NCBI GenBank assembly: GCA_035493895.1 | Contig: DATJHM010000005.1 | Coordinates: forward strand, 1 to 42,305 | Direction: 5' to 3' | From: DATJHM01 sp035493895 | Lineage (GTDB): Bacteria > Chloroflexota > Ktedonobacteria > Ktedonobacterales > Ktedonobacteraceae | DNA: 42,305 nt | Program-made: the position numbers and the translations under genes | Shown: piece by piece, positions 32,672 to 40,625 of the stretch | Position numbering within the stretch: the first letter of the stretch is position 1 | Layout of the letters: each line of letters opens with the position of its first letter | Notes under the pieces: model-generated | Told to the model about the DNA's origin: nothing | What the model saw: only the letters and a program-made list of their open reading frames with translations | The model's database searches: none

Positions 32672-33631
32672 TTATTTCTGGCGGCTAATAACTATTGCGC
32701 TGATGTCGTCGGCTTTGGCGCGAAGCGCTCTATTCGTGTCTTCACGAGAACGGGCACCGGCCTGCTCTACCAGACGCAAGGCGACAAGGTTGGCCGGTGC
32801 ATCCCTCAACGTCTCTTCGATTTCTCTATCCGTCAGATTGTCGTGGAGGCCGTCACTGCAAATCAGCACACGGTCTCCAACGGCAAGCACGATCTCTCCT
32901 GTGTGGATGATGAGTTGCTCTGGCTGGAGCGTGTACGGGTGCTGCAAAGCCTGGGTGATGCCATTTCGCTTGCTAAAATAGTTTAACTCGAGCTCACTAA
33001 GCTGCTCTTTGCGTGTGGCCTGATCGATATACCAGGCCTCTTCTTCGCTGATACTCTGATCGGCGACTTTTATTGTCAGATAGCTATCATCCTGGGTCAG
33101 CCTTCTGAGCGGTTCTCCCTCGCGCAACAGGTAGATGCGGCTATCTCCGATGTGTGCATGCCCCATACGGTAGTCGCCACTTTTTGTTTTGCAGAGGATA
33201 ATCATTGCCAGGGTGGTCCCGGGATAGCTGAACTCCTGCTGCTCTTGTTCCGCCAGTTCGGCTACGCGCTCTCCTTCAGCAACGATCTCTGCCTGCGCTT
33301 CCTCTATCAGTCGGGCCAGGATCTCATGCAGGTCCAGATCTTCTTTGTGTTGCAGAAAATCGGTTTTTTTGCTGTGCTGTCTCATCATTTGTCGCCAACC
33401 TTGCTGCACGCTCTGGATTGCCAGTTGTGCGGCAACGTCTCCAGCCTGCATTCCTCCAACTCCATCACAAACGACGGCCAGCCCTCGATGCCGATCGACG
33501 AGGAGACGATCTTCGTTTCGCTGGGGATGATCAATATGAGCAATAGTATAGCGCGAAAAAATAAAGGAGGGCGATTGTACGTGAGGTGTAGAGGGCTTCG
33601 TACTTTTTACTGTGGCCTTTTTTACATGCAC
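32672..33631 (-). CDS. PP2C-family serine/threonine phosphatase
   Basis: A 319-residue soluble protein phosphatase. All usual motifs are present: RNEDRLLVD, AVVCDGVGGMQAGD, YPGTTLAMI, GHAHIGDSRIYLLR, LICSDGLHDNL and ADDISAIVISR, so both metal-binding aspartates remain. Such enzymes reverse Hanks-type kinases or act on anti-sigma systems. It has a poly-basic N-terminal ~25 residues and no membrane segment. It converges with the H-NOX gene and is divergent from TrmB. No kinase gene is in the window. The ribosome site GGAGAAG precedes ATG 33631. Confidence 0.93.
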   Translation of the reverse strand: MHVKKATVKSTKPSTPHVQSPSFIFSRYTIAHIDHPQRNEDRLLVDRHRGLAVVCDGVGGMQAGDVAAQLAIQSVQQGWRQMMRQHSKKTDFLQHKEDLDLHEILARLIEEAQAEIVAEGERVAELAEQEQQEFSYPGTTLAMIILCKTKSGDYRMGHAHIGDSRIYLLREGEPLRRLTQDDSYLTIKVADQSISEEEAWYIDQATRKEQLSELELNYFSKRNGITQALQHPYTLQPEQLIIHTGEIVLAVGDRVLICSDGLHDNLTDREIEETLRDAPANLVALRLVEQAGARSREDTNRALRAKADDISAIVISRQK

Positions 33632-33740
33632 TGTTTTCTTCTCCTATCGTATAAGTATATAGAAAAGTATACACATTAAGGGACGAACGCGTAAACAACG
33701 CATCCCATAACCAGCAAAAGGTCCGGACGAATTCTCAGGC

Positions 33741-33770
33741 TTGACAAAAAAAGCTACCATTGGGTATAGT
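33741..33770 (+). promoter_or_regulatory. Promoter of the TrmB-family gene
   Basis: TTGACA (33741-33746), an 18-nt spacer and TATAGT (33765-33770), 40 bp before the ATG. Confidence 0.85.
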
Positions 33771-33791
33771 AGTAGTTGTGACTACTACTAT
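33766..33791. promoter_or_regulatory. Perfect 11-bp palindromic operator over the -10 box
   Basis: ATAGTAGTAGT (33766-33776), TGTG, then ACTACTACTAT (33781-33791): an exact dyad covering most of the -10 and the transcription start. It should be a repressor site, most likely for the TrmB protein encoded 20 bp downstream. Confidence 0.8.
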
Positions 33792-33810
33792 TGTAGAGAA
33801 AGGATCATGC

Positions 33811-34671
33811 ATGACCGTGGCGGGAGCAACTCTTGATGAGATGAAGCAGCTTGGTTTTACTGGTGCTGAGGCTCAAGTCTATATCTATCTCCTTCAGCAT
33901 CCTCTCTCGACTGGCTATGAAGTGAGCAAGGGCGCAGGTATGCCGCGTGCCAATACGTATCAGGCCCTGGAAAGTCTGTCTGCGAAAGAGCGCGTGACGG
34001 CCGTGAGCTCCGATCCTGTACGCTATGCGCCTGTTCCCCCGGCCCAGTTATTGAAGCGCATTCAGGCCGAGACGGAGCAGCGCTGTCGCGATCTGGAAGC
34101 GCAACTGAGCGCGCTGGAGCAGCCGGACAGTGTCGGGCATTTCTGGGAGCTTGAGCAGCGTGAGCGCATCATGGCTCGCATGCTTGAGCTGATTGCGCAG
34201 GCTGAACAGCGGGTGGTTGCCAGTCTGTGGGCTGAAGATCTTGAAGGGCTGGCTGATGCGCTACGTGCCGCTCGTGATCGGGGTTGCATGGTGATTCTCA
34301 ATCTCTTTGGCGTCGCTCAGGTGGAGTTCGCGACTATCTATCAACATGAGGGACCCGAAAAGGTTGTCAGTGGTCATATTGTGGCTTTAGCGGTCGATTT
34401 CAATGAGGCGCTGGTGGCTTCGTTGGACAATCCGACGACGGGCGTGGTCACGCAGAACCGCACGATGGTGCGCCTGGTGGAGAAATTTATTCGCGATGAG
34501 GCCTATCTGGCTGCGATCTACGAGCGTTTCTCGACTGAACTGGAAGCGGCTTTTGGTCCGCATCTGGTGGAGTTGCGGCGGCGGCTGTTGCCCGAGGCGG
34601 CGGCTGAACGTCTGATTGCGATTACGACTCTGGGTTCTCAATCTATTCACCTGCCTTCAAGTTTATTGTAA
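33811..34671 (+). CDS. TrmB family transcriptional regulator
   Basis: A 286-residue regulator. The N-terminal winged helix is LDEMKQLGFTGAEAQVYIYLLQHPLSTGYEVSKGAGMPRANTYQALESLSAKERV. A helical coiled-coil linker (LLKRIQAETEQRCRDLEAQLSAL) follows, and the C-terminal ~150 residues are the PLD-like effector-binding domain of TrmB proteins, which in archaea bind sugars. ATG 33811 has AAAGGA seven bases upstream; another ATG at 33807 is out of frame, and an earlier in-frame start at 33760 would overlap the promoter. The perfect operator at its own promoter suggests autoregulation. The purine gene purA lies 75 bp downstream, but with its own start site this need not be an operon. Confidence 0.9.
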   Translation: MTVAGATLDEMKQLGFTGAEAQVYIYLLQHPLSTGYEVSKGAGMPRANTYQALESLSAKERVTAVSSDPVRYAPVPPAQLLKRIQAETEQRCRDLEAQLSALEQPDSVGHFWELEQRERIMARMLELIAQAEQRVVASLWAEDLEGLADALRAARDRGCMVILNLFGVAQVEFATIYQHEGPEKVVSGHIVALAVDFNEALVASLDNPTTGVVTQNRTMVRLVEKFIRDEAYLAAIYERFSTELEAAFGPHLVELRRRLLPEAAAERLIAITTLGSQSIHLPSSLL

Positions 34672-34746
34672 AACGTATTTCCCATGCTGAAGCACGCCAT
34701 GATTCTGTGTGTGTGCTGGTGGGATCAAATAACAGGAGCATGAATT

Positions 34747-36021
34747 ATGGCTGGATCTGTCATTGTAGTCGTCGGTACACAGTGGGGCGATGAGGGGAAG
34801 GGAAAACTGGTCGATCTGCTGAGTGGCGAGGCTGATATCTGTATGCGTTTCCAGGGCGGTGGCAATGCCGGTCATACGGTCGTGAATGATTTCGGCGACT
34901 TTAAGCTGCATCTGGTGCCCTGTGGTATTTTCAATCCCGACTGCATCTGTATTCTGGGGACCGGTACGGTGGTCGATCCGCAATCTCTTCTGGAAGAGCT
35001 ACAGACGCTTGAGCAGCATGGGGTGCTTGCACGGAATATGCTGGTGTCCGGGCGTGCTCATGTGGTCATGCCCTATCATAAGTTGCTGGATCAGGTGGAA
35101 GATGAGGCGCGGGGAGCGTATCGCGTCGGGACGACTGGACGTGGTATTGGTCCTGCTTATACCGACAAAGTTGCACGTATCGGTATTCGCATCAGCGATC
35201 TTCTCGATGAGGTGATTTTGCGGGAGAAGCTGGCCGTTGTGGTGCAGCGTCACAATGCGCTCCTGACGAATATCTATCACCAGCCTCCTCTCGATCTTGA
35301 GGAATTGTTGTCCCAGGCTCTGGCATGGGGACGTCAGTTGCGGACGCGCATCATTGATACGATCCCGCTGATGCGGCTGGCGCTGCGTGCCCAGAAAAAC
35401 GTGATTCTTGAGGGCCAGTTAAGCGCGATGAAAGATCTCGATTGGGGCTCCTATCCATTTGTCACATCTTCTTCGCCAACCGCCGCAGGTGCTGCCCTTG
35501 GCTCAGGTATTCCCCCGCGTGACATCAGCCGCATCATTGGTGTCGCCAAAGCCTATAGTACGCAGGTTGGGACTGGACCCATGCCGACCGAATTGCAGGG
35601 GGCTGAGGCGGAGAATCTGCGCAAGCTCGGCGGCGAATTTGGCGCTACGACGGGCCGCGCGCGCCGGGTCGGCTGGTTCGATGCGGTCGTGACGCGTTTC
35701 GTGACCGAATTGAACGGTTGTACCGATCTATCGATCACAAAACTGGATATTCTGGACAACCTCGCCGAGATTCCGGTTTGCACCGCCTATCGCTACAAGG
35801 GCGAGCTTCTCAACGATCTGCCCGATACGGCCCAGCACGAACTGTGCGAGCCCGTCTACGAGATTCTCCCCGGCTGGCAGACGTCGACGCTGGAAGTGCG
35901 TAGATTACAGGATCTTCCCTACAATGCCCGCGCCTATCTTGATCGCCTGACCCAACTGGTCAATGTCCCTCTGCACAGTGTGGGCGTTGGTCCACATCGT
36001 GAGCAGACCATTCTGGCCTGA
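34747..36021 (+). CDS. purA: Adenylosuccinate synthetase
   Basis: A 424-residue GTP-dependent enzyme converting IMP and aspartate to adenylosuccinate in AMP synthesis. The N-terminal GTQWGDEGKGKLVDLL with catalytic Asp, GGGNAGHTVV with catalytic His, GTTGRGIGPAYTDK, FVTSSSPTAAG, and GATTGRARRVGWFDAV are all conserved. Start ATG 34747 has AGGAG upstream. This biosynthetic gene shows no link to the purine catabolic operon at the other end of the window. A remarkable 30-bp perfect hairpin follows. Confidence 0.98.
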   Translation: MAGSVIVVVGTQWGDEGKGKLVDLLSGEADICMRFQGGGNAGHTVVNDFGDFKLHLVPCGIFNPDCICILGTGTVVDPQSLLEELQTLEQHGVLARNMLVSGRAHVVMPYHKLLDQVEDEARGAYRVGTTGRGIGPAYTDKVARIGIRISDLLDEVILREKLAVVVQRHNALLTNIYHQPPLDLEELLSQALAWGRQLRTRIIDTIPLMRLALRAQKNVILEGQLSAMKDLDWGSYPFVTSSSPTAAGAALGSGIPPRDISRIIGVAKAYSTQVGTGPMPTELQGAEAENLRKLGGEFGATTGRARRVGWFDAVVTRFVTELNGCTDLSITKLDILDNLAEIPVCTAYRYKGELLNDLPDTAQHELCEPVYEILPGWQTSTLEVRRLQDLPYNARAYLDRLTQLVNVPLHSVGVGPHREQTILA

Positions 36022-36040
36022 TCTCACGCAAAACACACGC

Positions 36041-36103
36041 TTTGTACAAGCATTGGGCAGAAAAATTGATGCCATCAATTTTTCTGCCCAATGCTTGTAC
36101 AAA
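36041..36103. terminator. 30-bp perfect hairpin downstream of purA
   Basis: 36041-36070 and 36074-36103 are exact complements with a three-base loop GCC. The arms begin TTTGTACAAGCATTGGGCAG. No T-tract follows on the plus strand; the stem is far longer than needed for termination and could be a processing site, palindromic element or bidirectional block. Confidence 0.75.
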
Positions 36104-36446
36104 AGTAGCACGAAAGTAGAATTATAAGAATCAGTATAAGACGTATAAGATTATGTTGTATAAGCATTTGTAAGAATCTTCTTTTTTTACGCCCCTCTCT
36201 TTTGCTTCTCTATGAGACCACGCTCTAGCGACATTTTTCTTGCATATTCTTATGCATTGTTTCGACATTTCTTGTTTTTCCCTGACAGAGATAGGAAGAA
36301 TGTGGGGAGATAGCGGTAAGACTTTTTTCCTATACTTGTTCACAGTAGAGTAATTTGAAACGAACATCGCTCTACTCAGGATATCGTCTTGTACTATATG
36401 TGGGTAGCCTGAGGCAGGCTCTTGAATGCAGGAAAGGCTCTGCCAG
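36104..36446. other. Intergenic region, AT-rich, no gene
   Basis: T-rich stretches and TATACT near 36330 may include the promoter of the following small gene; no palindrome or ORF of note was found. Confidence 0.45.
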
Positions 36447-36695
36447 ATGTGTAAGAGCGAAATTGCTCTGCTCCGTCAGCAGATATCATTAGAACTGGTG
36501 GCTATGCGCCAGGGGCTACAGGGCATTGCTCTGGGAACCGCTCGCCATGCTTTTATTCATACGCGTATGGAGCGCGTGGCCGCCTGTCAGGACTCTCTCG
36601 CCGACGAGGTTGGAGAGGCTGTGGCCTGTGAGATGGTTTGTATTCTGTATGCGCAAGCGATGGAACCAGAGGTTGTGCCGGATGTTGTATCGTAA
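36447..36695 (+). CDS. Small hypothetical protein, Cys-containing, helical
   Basis: An 82-residue soluble helical protein, MCKSEIALLRQQISLELVAMRQGL... with three cysteines spread along it and HAFIHTRMERV in the middle. I do not know the family, though similar short proteins seem common in Ktedonobacteria (recollection, not checked). ATG 36447 is preferred because GGAAAGG lies nine bases upstream; an in-frame ATG at 36426 lacks such a site. It is followed at 103 bp by a PP2C gene on the same strand and may be co-transcribed. A longer overlapping frame (36526-36798) is a shadow. Confidence 0.65.
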   Translation: MCKSEIALLRQQISLELVAMRQGLQGIALGTARHAFIHTRMERVAACQDSLADEVGEAVACEMVCILYAQAMEPEVVPDVVS

Positions 36696-36798
36696 ACCGA
36701 CGTCCTCTGTTCTTGCTTTGTTGAAACGTGTTGTGTTGAAGTTACCGTTTAGAATCTTCTCAGCCGTCCACACACTTGTTGCACCTTCAGGAGGTCTT

Positions 36799-37791
36799 AT
36801 GCTGTCTCAGAACACTGCCAGTGTGACGATGCCGCGCCTGCGTCTGCCGCAAAAAACGTATTTGCAGGCGCTGCCGCTTCAGCCACCTGCGGTCGACGTG
36901 GTTGCCAGTCGCTCGATTCAGGAACTACCCACGCGTCCACAATATCCGCGCATCGTTCCGCGAGGTACTGCGACTCTGGCAGCGCAGGAAACTGAGCTTC
37001 GGCCTCGCCCGGTGCGTGCTCAGCCGCTGGACGTCGGCGTCGGCTGGAATGTGGGCATTACGCGCCGCGCCGCGCCCAACGAGGATAGCGTGGTGGTGCT
37101 ACAGGGAACCTGTACTTTTCATGGTCGTCTGGTGCCGTTCGGTCTCTTTGTTGTTGCCGATGGGATGGGGGGGCACGATTATGGGCAGGAGGCGAGTCGG
37201 ATCGCTATTCAAAGCATGATGCAGATGGTGGTGCAGAATCTGGTCATGAGCAATCAGCTGGTGGATGATACTCTGCGCGCGATCCTGGTGCAGGGCGTTG
37301 AATGGGCCAACGAGGCGATTTTTCAGCGCGGCCAGGAGTGGAAGAAAGAGATGGGCACGACCCTGACTGCTGCCCTGCTGGTAGAAGAGAAAGCTTACGT
37401 GGTTAATGTAGGCGATAGCAGGACGTATATCTTACGCGATGGCCTGGGTCTGACGCAGATCACGCATGATCATTCCCTGGTCGCGCGTCTGGTCGCCGAA
37501 GGGGTGATCACGCCCGAGGAGATCTACACGCATCCTGAGCGCAATAAAGTCTATCGCAGTCTGGGACGCCGTGAGCAGGTTGAGGTGGATTGGTATACGC
37601 TCAACCTTTGCCAGAACGATCGGTTGTTGCTTTGTTCGGATGGCCTGTGGGAGATGGTGCGCGACCCCGAGATCGAACGCCTGTTGCGCTATGAGCACAA
37701 TCCGACGCGCGTCTGCAATCTCCTCGTTCAGGCCGCTCTCCATGCCGGAGGCAATGATAACGTTAGCGCCATTGTCGTGCGCGTCCCCTGA
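36799..37791 (+). CDS. PP2C-family serine/threonine phosphatase with Pro/Ala-rich N-terminus
   Basis: A 330-residue protein phosphatase. The first ~75 residues are a proline-, arginine- and leucine-rich low-complexity segment (LRLPQKTYLQALPLQPPA) that is probably disordered. The catalytic domain has PNEDSVVVLQ, VVADGMGGHDYG, MGTTLTAALL, NVGDSRTYILRDG, LLCSDGLWEMV and NDNVSAIVVRVP, so all metal-binding residues are there. ATG 36799 has an AGGAGG site; the reading frame stays open upstream to 36526, overlapping the small gene, and that part is not coding. It is the second PP2C within 4 kb. Confidence 0.93.
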   Translation: MLSQNTASVTMPRLRLPQKTYLQALPLQPPAVDVVASRSIQELPTRPQYPRIVPRGTATLAAQETELRPRPVRAQPLDVGVGWNVGITRRAAPNEDSVVVLQGTCTFHGRLVPFGLFVVADGMGGHDYGQEASRIAIQSMMQMVVQNLVMSNQLVDDTLRAILVQGVEWANEAIFQRGQEWKKEMGTTLTAALLVEEKAYVVNVGDSRTYILRDGLGLTQITHDHSLVARLVAEGVITPEEIYTHPERNKVYRSLGRREQVEVDWYTLNLCQNDRLLLCSDGLWEMVRDPEIERLLRYEHNPTRVCNLLVQAALHAGGNDNVSAIVVRVP

Positions 37792-37815
37792 AAAAATACG
37801 ATCGTCTCTCTCTTC

Positions 37816-37860
37816 AAGCGCCTCCCTGAGACCTTGCCCCCGTCTCAGGGAGGCGCTTTT
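37816..37860 (+). terminator. Intrinsic terminator of the PP2C gene
   Basis: A 17-bp perfect stem (37816-37832 with 37842-37858), nine-base loop and a four-T tail, 25 bp after the stop codon. Confidence 0.95.
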
Positions 37861-37902
37861 ATTATGTCTTATATTGATTTATCCATCGATCATAACCGAC
37901 AT

Positions 37903-37953
37903 AAAATGGGGCGATCCTCCTGGCACTGGAGGATCGCCCCATTTTCTCTTTTT
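37903..37953. terminator. Second long terminator, bidirectional
   Basis: An 18-bp perfect stem (37903-37920 with 37928-37945), loop TGGCACT, and T-rich tail CTCTTTTT. The A-rich left arm also gives a T-tract on the other strand, so it can end the convergent sigma-factor transcript. Confidence 0.9.
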
Positions 37954-38022
37954 ATACAGGGTGGCATGATTCGCCTTTAATTGCCCTGTTCCCCATCATC
38001 GTAGTGGCTCAAGTTCACTCCT

Positions 38023-38985
38023 CTAGGCCAAAAAATCCTGAAGCATTTTCGTGCGACAAGGATCATCCAACTTTCGTAACGCCCGGAACTCCACCTGGCG
38101 AACCGCCTCGTGGCTCAGGCCCATCTTTCGTCCGGTCTCCGTTAAACTATGTTCGCTGCCTCCGTTGAGGCCAAAGCGTAACTGCAATACCCTCCTCTCT
38201 CGGGGTGTTAAACAGCTCAACAGGTCCTGTATATGCGACTGGAGCGTCTGCTCTATGACAACCCGCTCGGGTGAGTAGGCGGGGTCATCTTCTAATACTT
38301 CGCTGAGTGCGATTTCGTCTTCTCCGCCTTTGCGTGGCGTGTCCAGGCTGACGGTCTCCTGTCCTGTTGAGAGAAGCGAGATCACCTGCTGCGCACTGAT
38401 CTCCATCTGGTGGGCCAGCTCTTCTATCGTCGGCTCACTTGCTTCTCCCTGTTCCAACCTCCTCCGAACACGGCCCAGACGCTTGATCTCTTCGACTTTA
38501 TAAAGAGGGACGCGGATCATATGGGCCTGCTCGGCCAGTGCCCGCGTAATATACTGGCGTATCCACCAGGTTGCATAGGTGCTGAAACGATAGCCTTTTT
38601 TATAATCGAATTTCTCTACGGCGTGAATAAGGCCGAGATTTCCCTCCTGCACCAGATCCATCAGGTCGACGCCGAAGCCTCTGTATTTGCGCGCAATGTG
38701 CATGACCAGACGCAAGTTTGCTTCGATCAGTTGCCGCTTGGCCTCTCTGGCCTCTTCACTCTCTTTTACCGGGGCCTGGCGGGTGCTGCCTCGTGCCCTC
38801 TTGCTGATCTTGCCTCGTTCTATACGCTGTGCCAGATAGGTGACTTCTTCGCTTGAGAGCAGGTCAACCTGGCCTATTTCGTAGCGATAGAACCGGCTTG
38901 GATCGTTCAAATTCATATTCTCTGGATCGGCCTGAATTCGAAGTACTGCTTCTATCGTCTCTGCCACTGTCGCTGTTGTATTCAT
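38023..38985 (-). CDS. RNA polymerase sigma-70 family factor (RpoD/group 2 type)
   Basis: A 320-residue primary-like sigma factor. Region 1.2 begins with NDPSRFYRYEIGQVDLLSSEEVTYLAQRIERG. Region 2 is LIEANLRLVMHIARKYRGFGVDLMDLVQEGNLGLIHAVEKFDYKKGYRFSTYATWWIRQYITRAL with the -10 recognition helix. Region 3 follows, then region 4: LTPRERRVLQLRFGLNGG...SLTETGRKMGLSHEAVRQVEFRALRKL. It lacks the long region 1.1 of RpoD, so it is likely an alternative group 2 factor, or RpoS-like. The ribosome site is GGAGG 12 bases upstream. It is not flanked by an anti-sigma gene but sits beside a PP2C phosphatase. Confidence 0.95.
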   Translation of the reverse strand: MNTTATVAETIEAVLRIQADPENMNLNDPSRFYRYEIGQVDLLSSEEVTYLAQRIERGKISKRARGSTRQAPVKESEEAREAKRQLIEANLRLVMHIARKYRGFGVDLMDLVQEGNLGLIHAVEKFDYKKGYRFSTYATWWIRQYITRALAEQAHMIRVPLYKVEEIKRLGRVRRRLEQGEASEPTIEELAHQMEISAQQVISLLSTGQETVSLDTPRKGGEDEIALSEVLEDDPAYSPERVVIEQTLQSHIQDLLSCLTPRERRVLQLRFGLNGGSEHSLTETGRKMGLSHEAVRQVEFRALRKLDDPCRTKMLQDFLA

Positions 38986-39422
38986 TCCGAACTACCTCCA
39001 TTTATGCTGCTGTGGGTGTCTCTCTGTGGGGAAGTGTACTTCCTGGGGCTTACGGTCAACTCCTATTGTTCTTCCTGATACAACATCTCTAATATTTGCG
39101 ATGCGGCGACTCTGTACAAGAAATTGCGGTCTTTCTTGCGCTCAAGACGTACTCTCTATGGATGGAGGGGCTCTCTGCCTATCTTCTGCTTTTTCCCTGC
39201 ACTGTCTTTTCTTGTGCCCTGAAAATACGCTTGCTGGTGGCTTGTATTGTCTTATACCAGATCTTCTCTGTAAAATGCACGCTCCGTTCTTGTATAAAAA
39301 ATTGTCTTATGATGATGCCCTGGAAACGCAGAACCTTTCCTTGACGGCGGAGCTTTTTTGTTCTATCATTTCAATGTATGTTGAAATATTGAAATTGAGA
39401 GAATTGTGAAAGGAGAGGAAGC
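38986..39422. other. 437-bp intergenic region
   Basis: A plus-strand frame (39026-39409, 127 codons) is Cys/Leu-rich, without ribosome site and probably not coding. The region must hold divergent promoters of the sigma and hydrolase genes. TTTCAAT (39369-39375) and ATTGAAA (39388-39394) form a 7-bp dyad just before the hydrolase ribosome site. Confidence 0.45.
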
Positions 39423-40415
39423 ATGACGGATCAGGATTCGTATGGAGAGAGCCTGGAAGTCACCTGGCAATTGGACGAGACTTCCGTGTATGGTACGTTG
39501 GTCAGGCCATCTGGTCCCGGCCCCTTCCCCGGGGTGGTGATGGTAGCGGGCAGTGGCCCAACTGACCGCGATTGGAATTCGCCGCTCCTGCCGGGAACCA
39601 ATGGCAGCGCGCGGCTGCTTGCGGAGGCGCTCGCGCGGGCAGGGATCGCCTCACTGCGCTACGACAAGCGTGCTTCCGGCCCCCATGCTTGCGAGAATGT
39701 GCCACTGTTGATCGGCAAGATCAGCATGCAAAGCCACGTTGACGAACTCGCCGGGGCCGTCCGCACCATGGCCAGCCAGGAGTACGTGCGTTCTGATCGG
39801 ATCTTTGCGCTCGCCAATAGCGAGGGAACCCTTCATGCTTTGAACTATCAGCTGCACAGTCCCGAGAGTCCGTTTGCCGGACTCGTGCTCGCCAGTCCTC
39901 CGGGGCGGGCCGTTGGCGCGGTAGCGCGCACCCAATTAGCAGGGCAGGCAGCTCGCTTACCGAATGGGGAGGCGCTGCTGGCGCTCTACGATGCCGCCAT
40001 CGCTCGCTTCCTGAAGGGAGAGCCCATGGCCTCAGATCCAGCGCTACCGGAGGGGGTCCAGCTCCTTCTGAAAAGTCTGGAAACCCCGGCCAATCTGCCC
40101 ATGGCTCGTGAGCTCTGGATGGCCAATGCGGCTCCCTTGCTCAAGCAGATAAACATCCCGGTGCTGGTCATCATCGGGAAAAAGGACATCCAGGTTGACT
40201 GGCAAATCGATGGCGAACCACTGAAGCTCGCGGCTGCGGGACTGGAGGAGGTGACGTTTCTCTTCCCCGAGAACGCGAATCATATCCTCAAAGAAGAGTT
40301 GCGACCTCGGTCGGCATTGGTGCTAGACGAGATGGAGAGCTACAATGCCCCCGATACGCGTCTGGATCAAGAGGCCCTGACAAGCATTCTGGCGTGGCTG
40401 GTCGCCCACGCCTGA
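39423..40415 (+). CDS. Alpha/beta hydrolase
   Basis: A 330-residue serine hydrolase. The start VTWQLDETSVYGTLVRPSGPGPFPGVVMVAGSGPTDRDWN holds the oxyanion region (GSGPTDRD), typical of the family annotated with DUF1749/dienelactone-like hydrolases that cleave esters or amides. The nucleophile elbow is ALANSEGTLHAL, i.e. N-S-E-G where many members have HSEG. The catalytic aspartate is in IIGKKDIQVDW, and the His in ENANHILKEEL. No signal peptide. ATG 39423 has AAAGGAGAGG upstream. Substrate unknown. Confidence 0.88.
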   Translation: MTDQDSYGESLEVTWQLDETSVYGTLVRPSGPGPFPGVVMVAGSGPTDRDWNSPLLPGTNGSARLLAEALARAGIASLRYDKRASGPHACENVPLLIGKISMQSHVDELAGAVRTMASQEYVRSDRIFALANSEGTLHALNYQLHSPESPFAGLVLASPPGRAVGAVARTQLAGQAARLPNGEALLALYDAAIARFLKGEPMASDPALPEGVQLLLKSLETPANLPMARELWMANAAPLLKQINIPVLVIIGKKDIQVDWQIDGEPLKLAAAGLEEVTFLFPENANHILKEELRPRSALVLDEMESYNAPDTRLDQEALTSILAWLVAHA

Positions 40416-40625
40416 CCGGATGCCTGAATATGAAGCAAGCTTAGCCTTACTCTCTTCAGCATGTTTTTCGTTTCCATGAGCCGCCGGAAATAAAATTGAG
40501 CGCGTTTGTATACGATCTCTCAGTCGCTCTCGTGATGGAACCGTATAGTCATGAGTATCGGCAGAGGTAGGATGAAGATCAAAATTCGCCTCGTCAGTAT
40601 ACAATCCGCGAAGAGGAGTAATGGT

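Noticed and set aside
36526..36798. N-terminal extension of the second PP2C protein
   Set aside because: Trp/Arg-rich residues overlapping the small gene in another frame; ATG 36799 with AGGAGG is clearly the start.
39026..39409. 127-codon plus-strand open frame
   Set aside because: Cys/Leu-rich without ribosome site in a promoter region between divergent genes.
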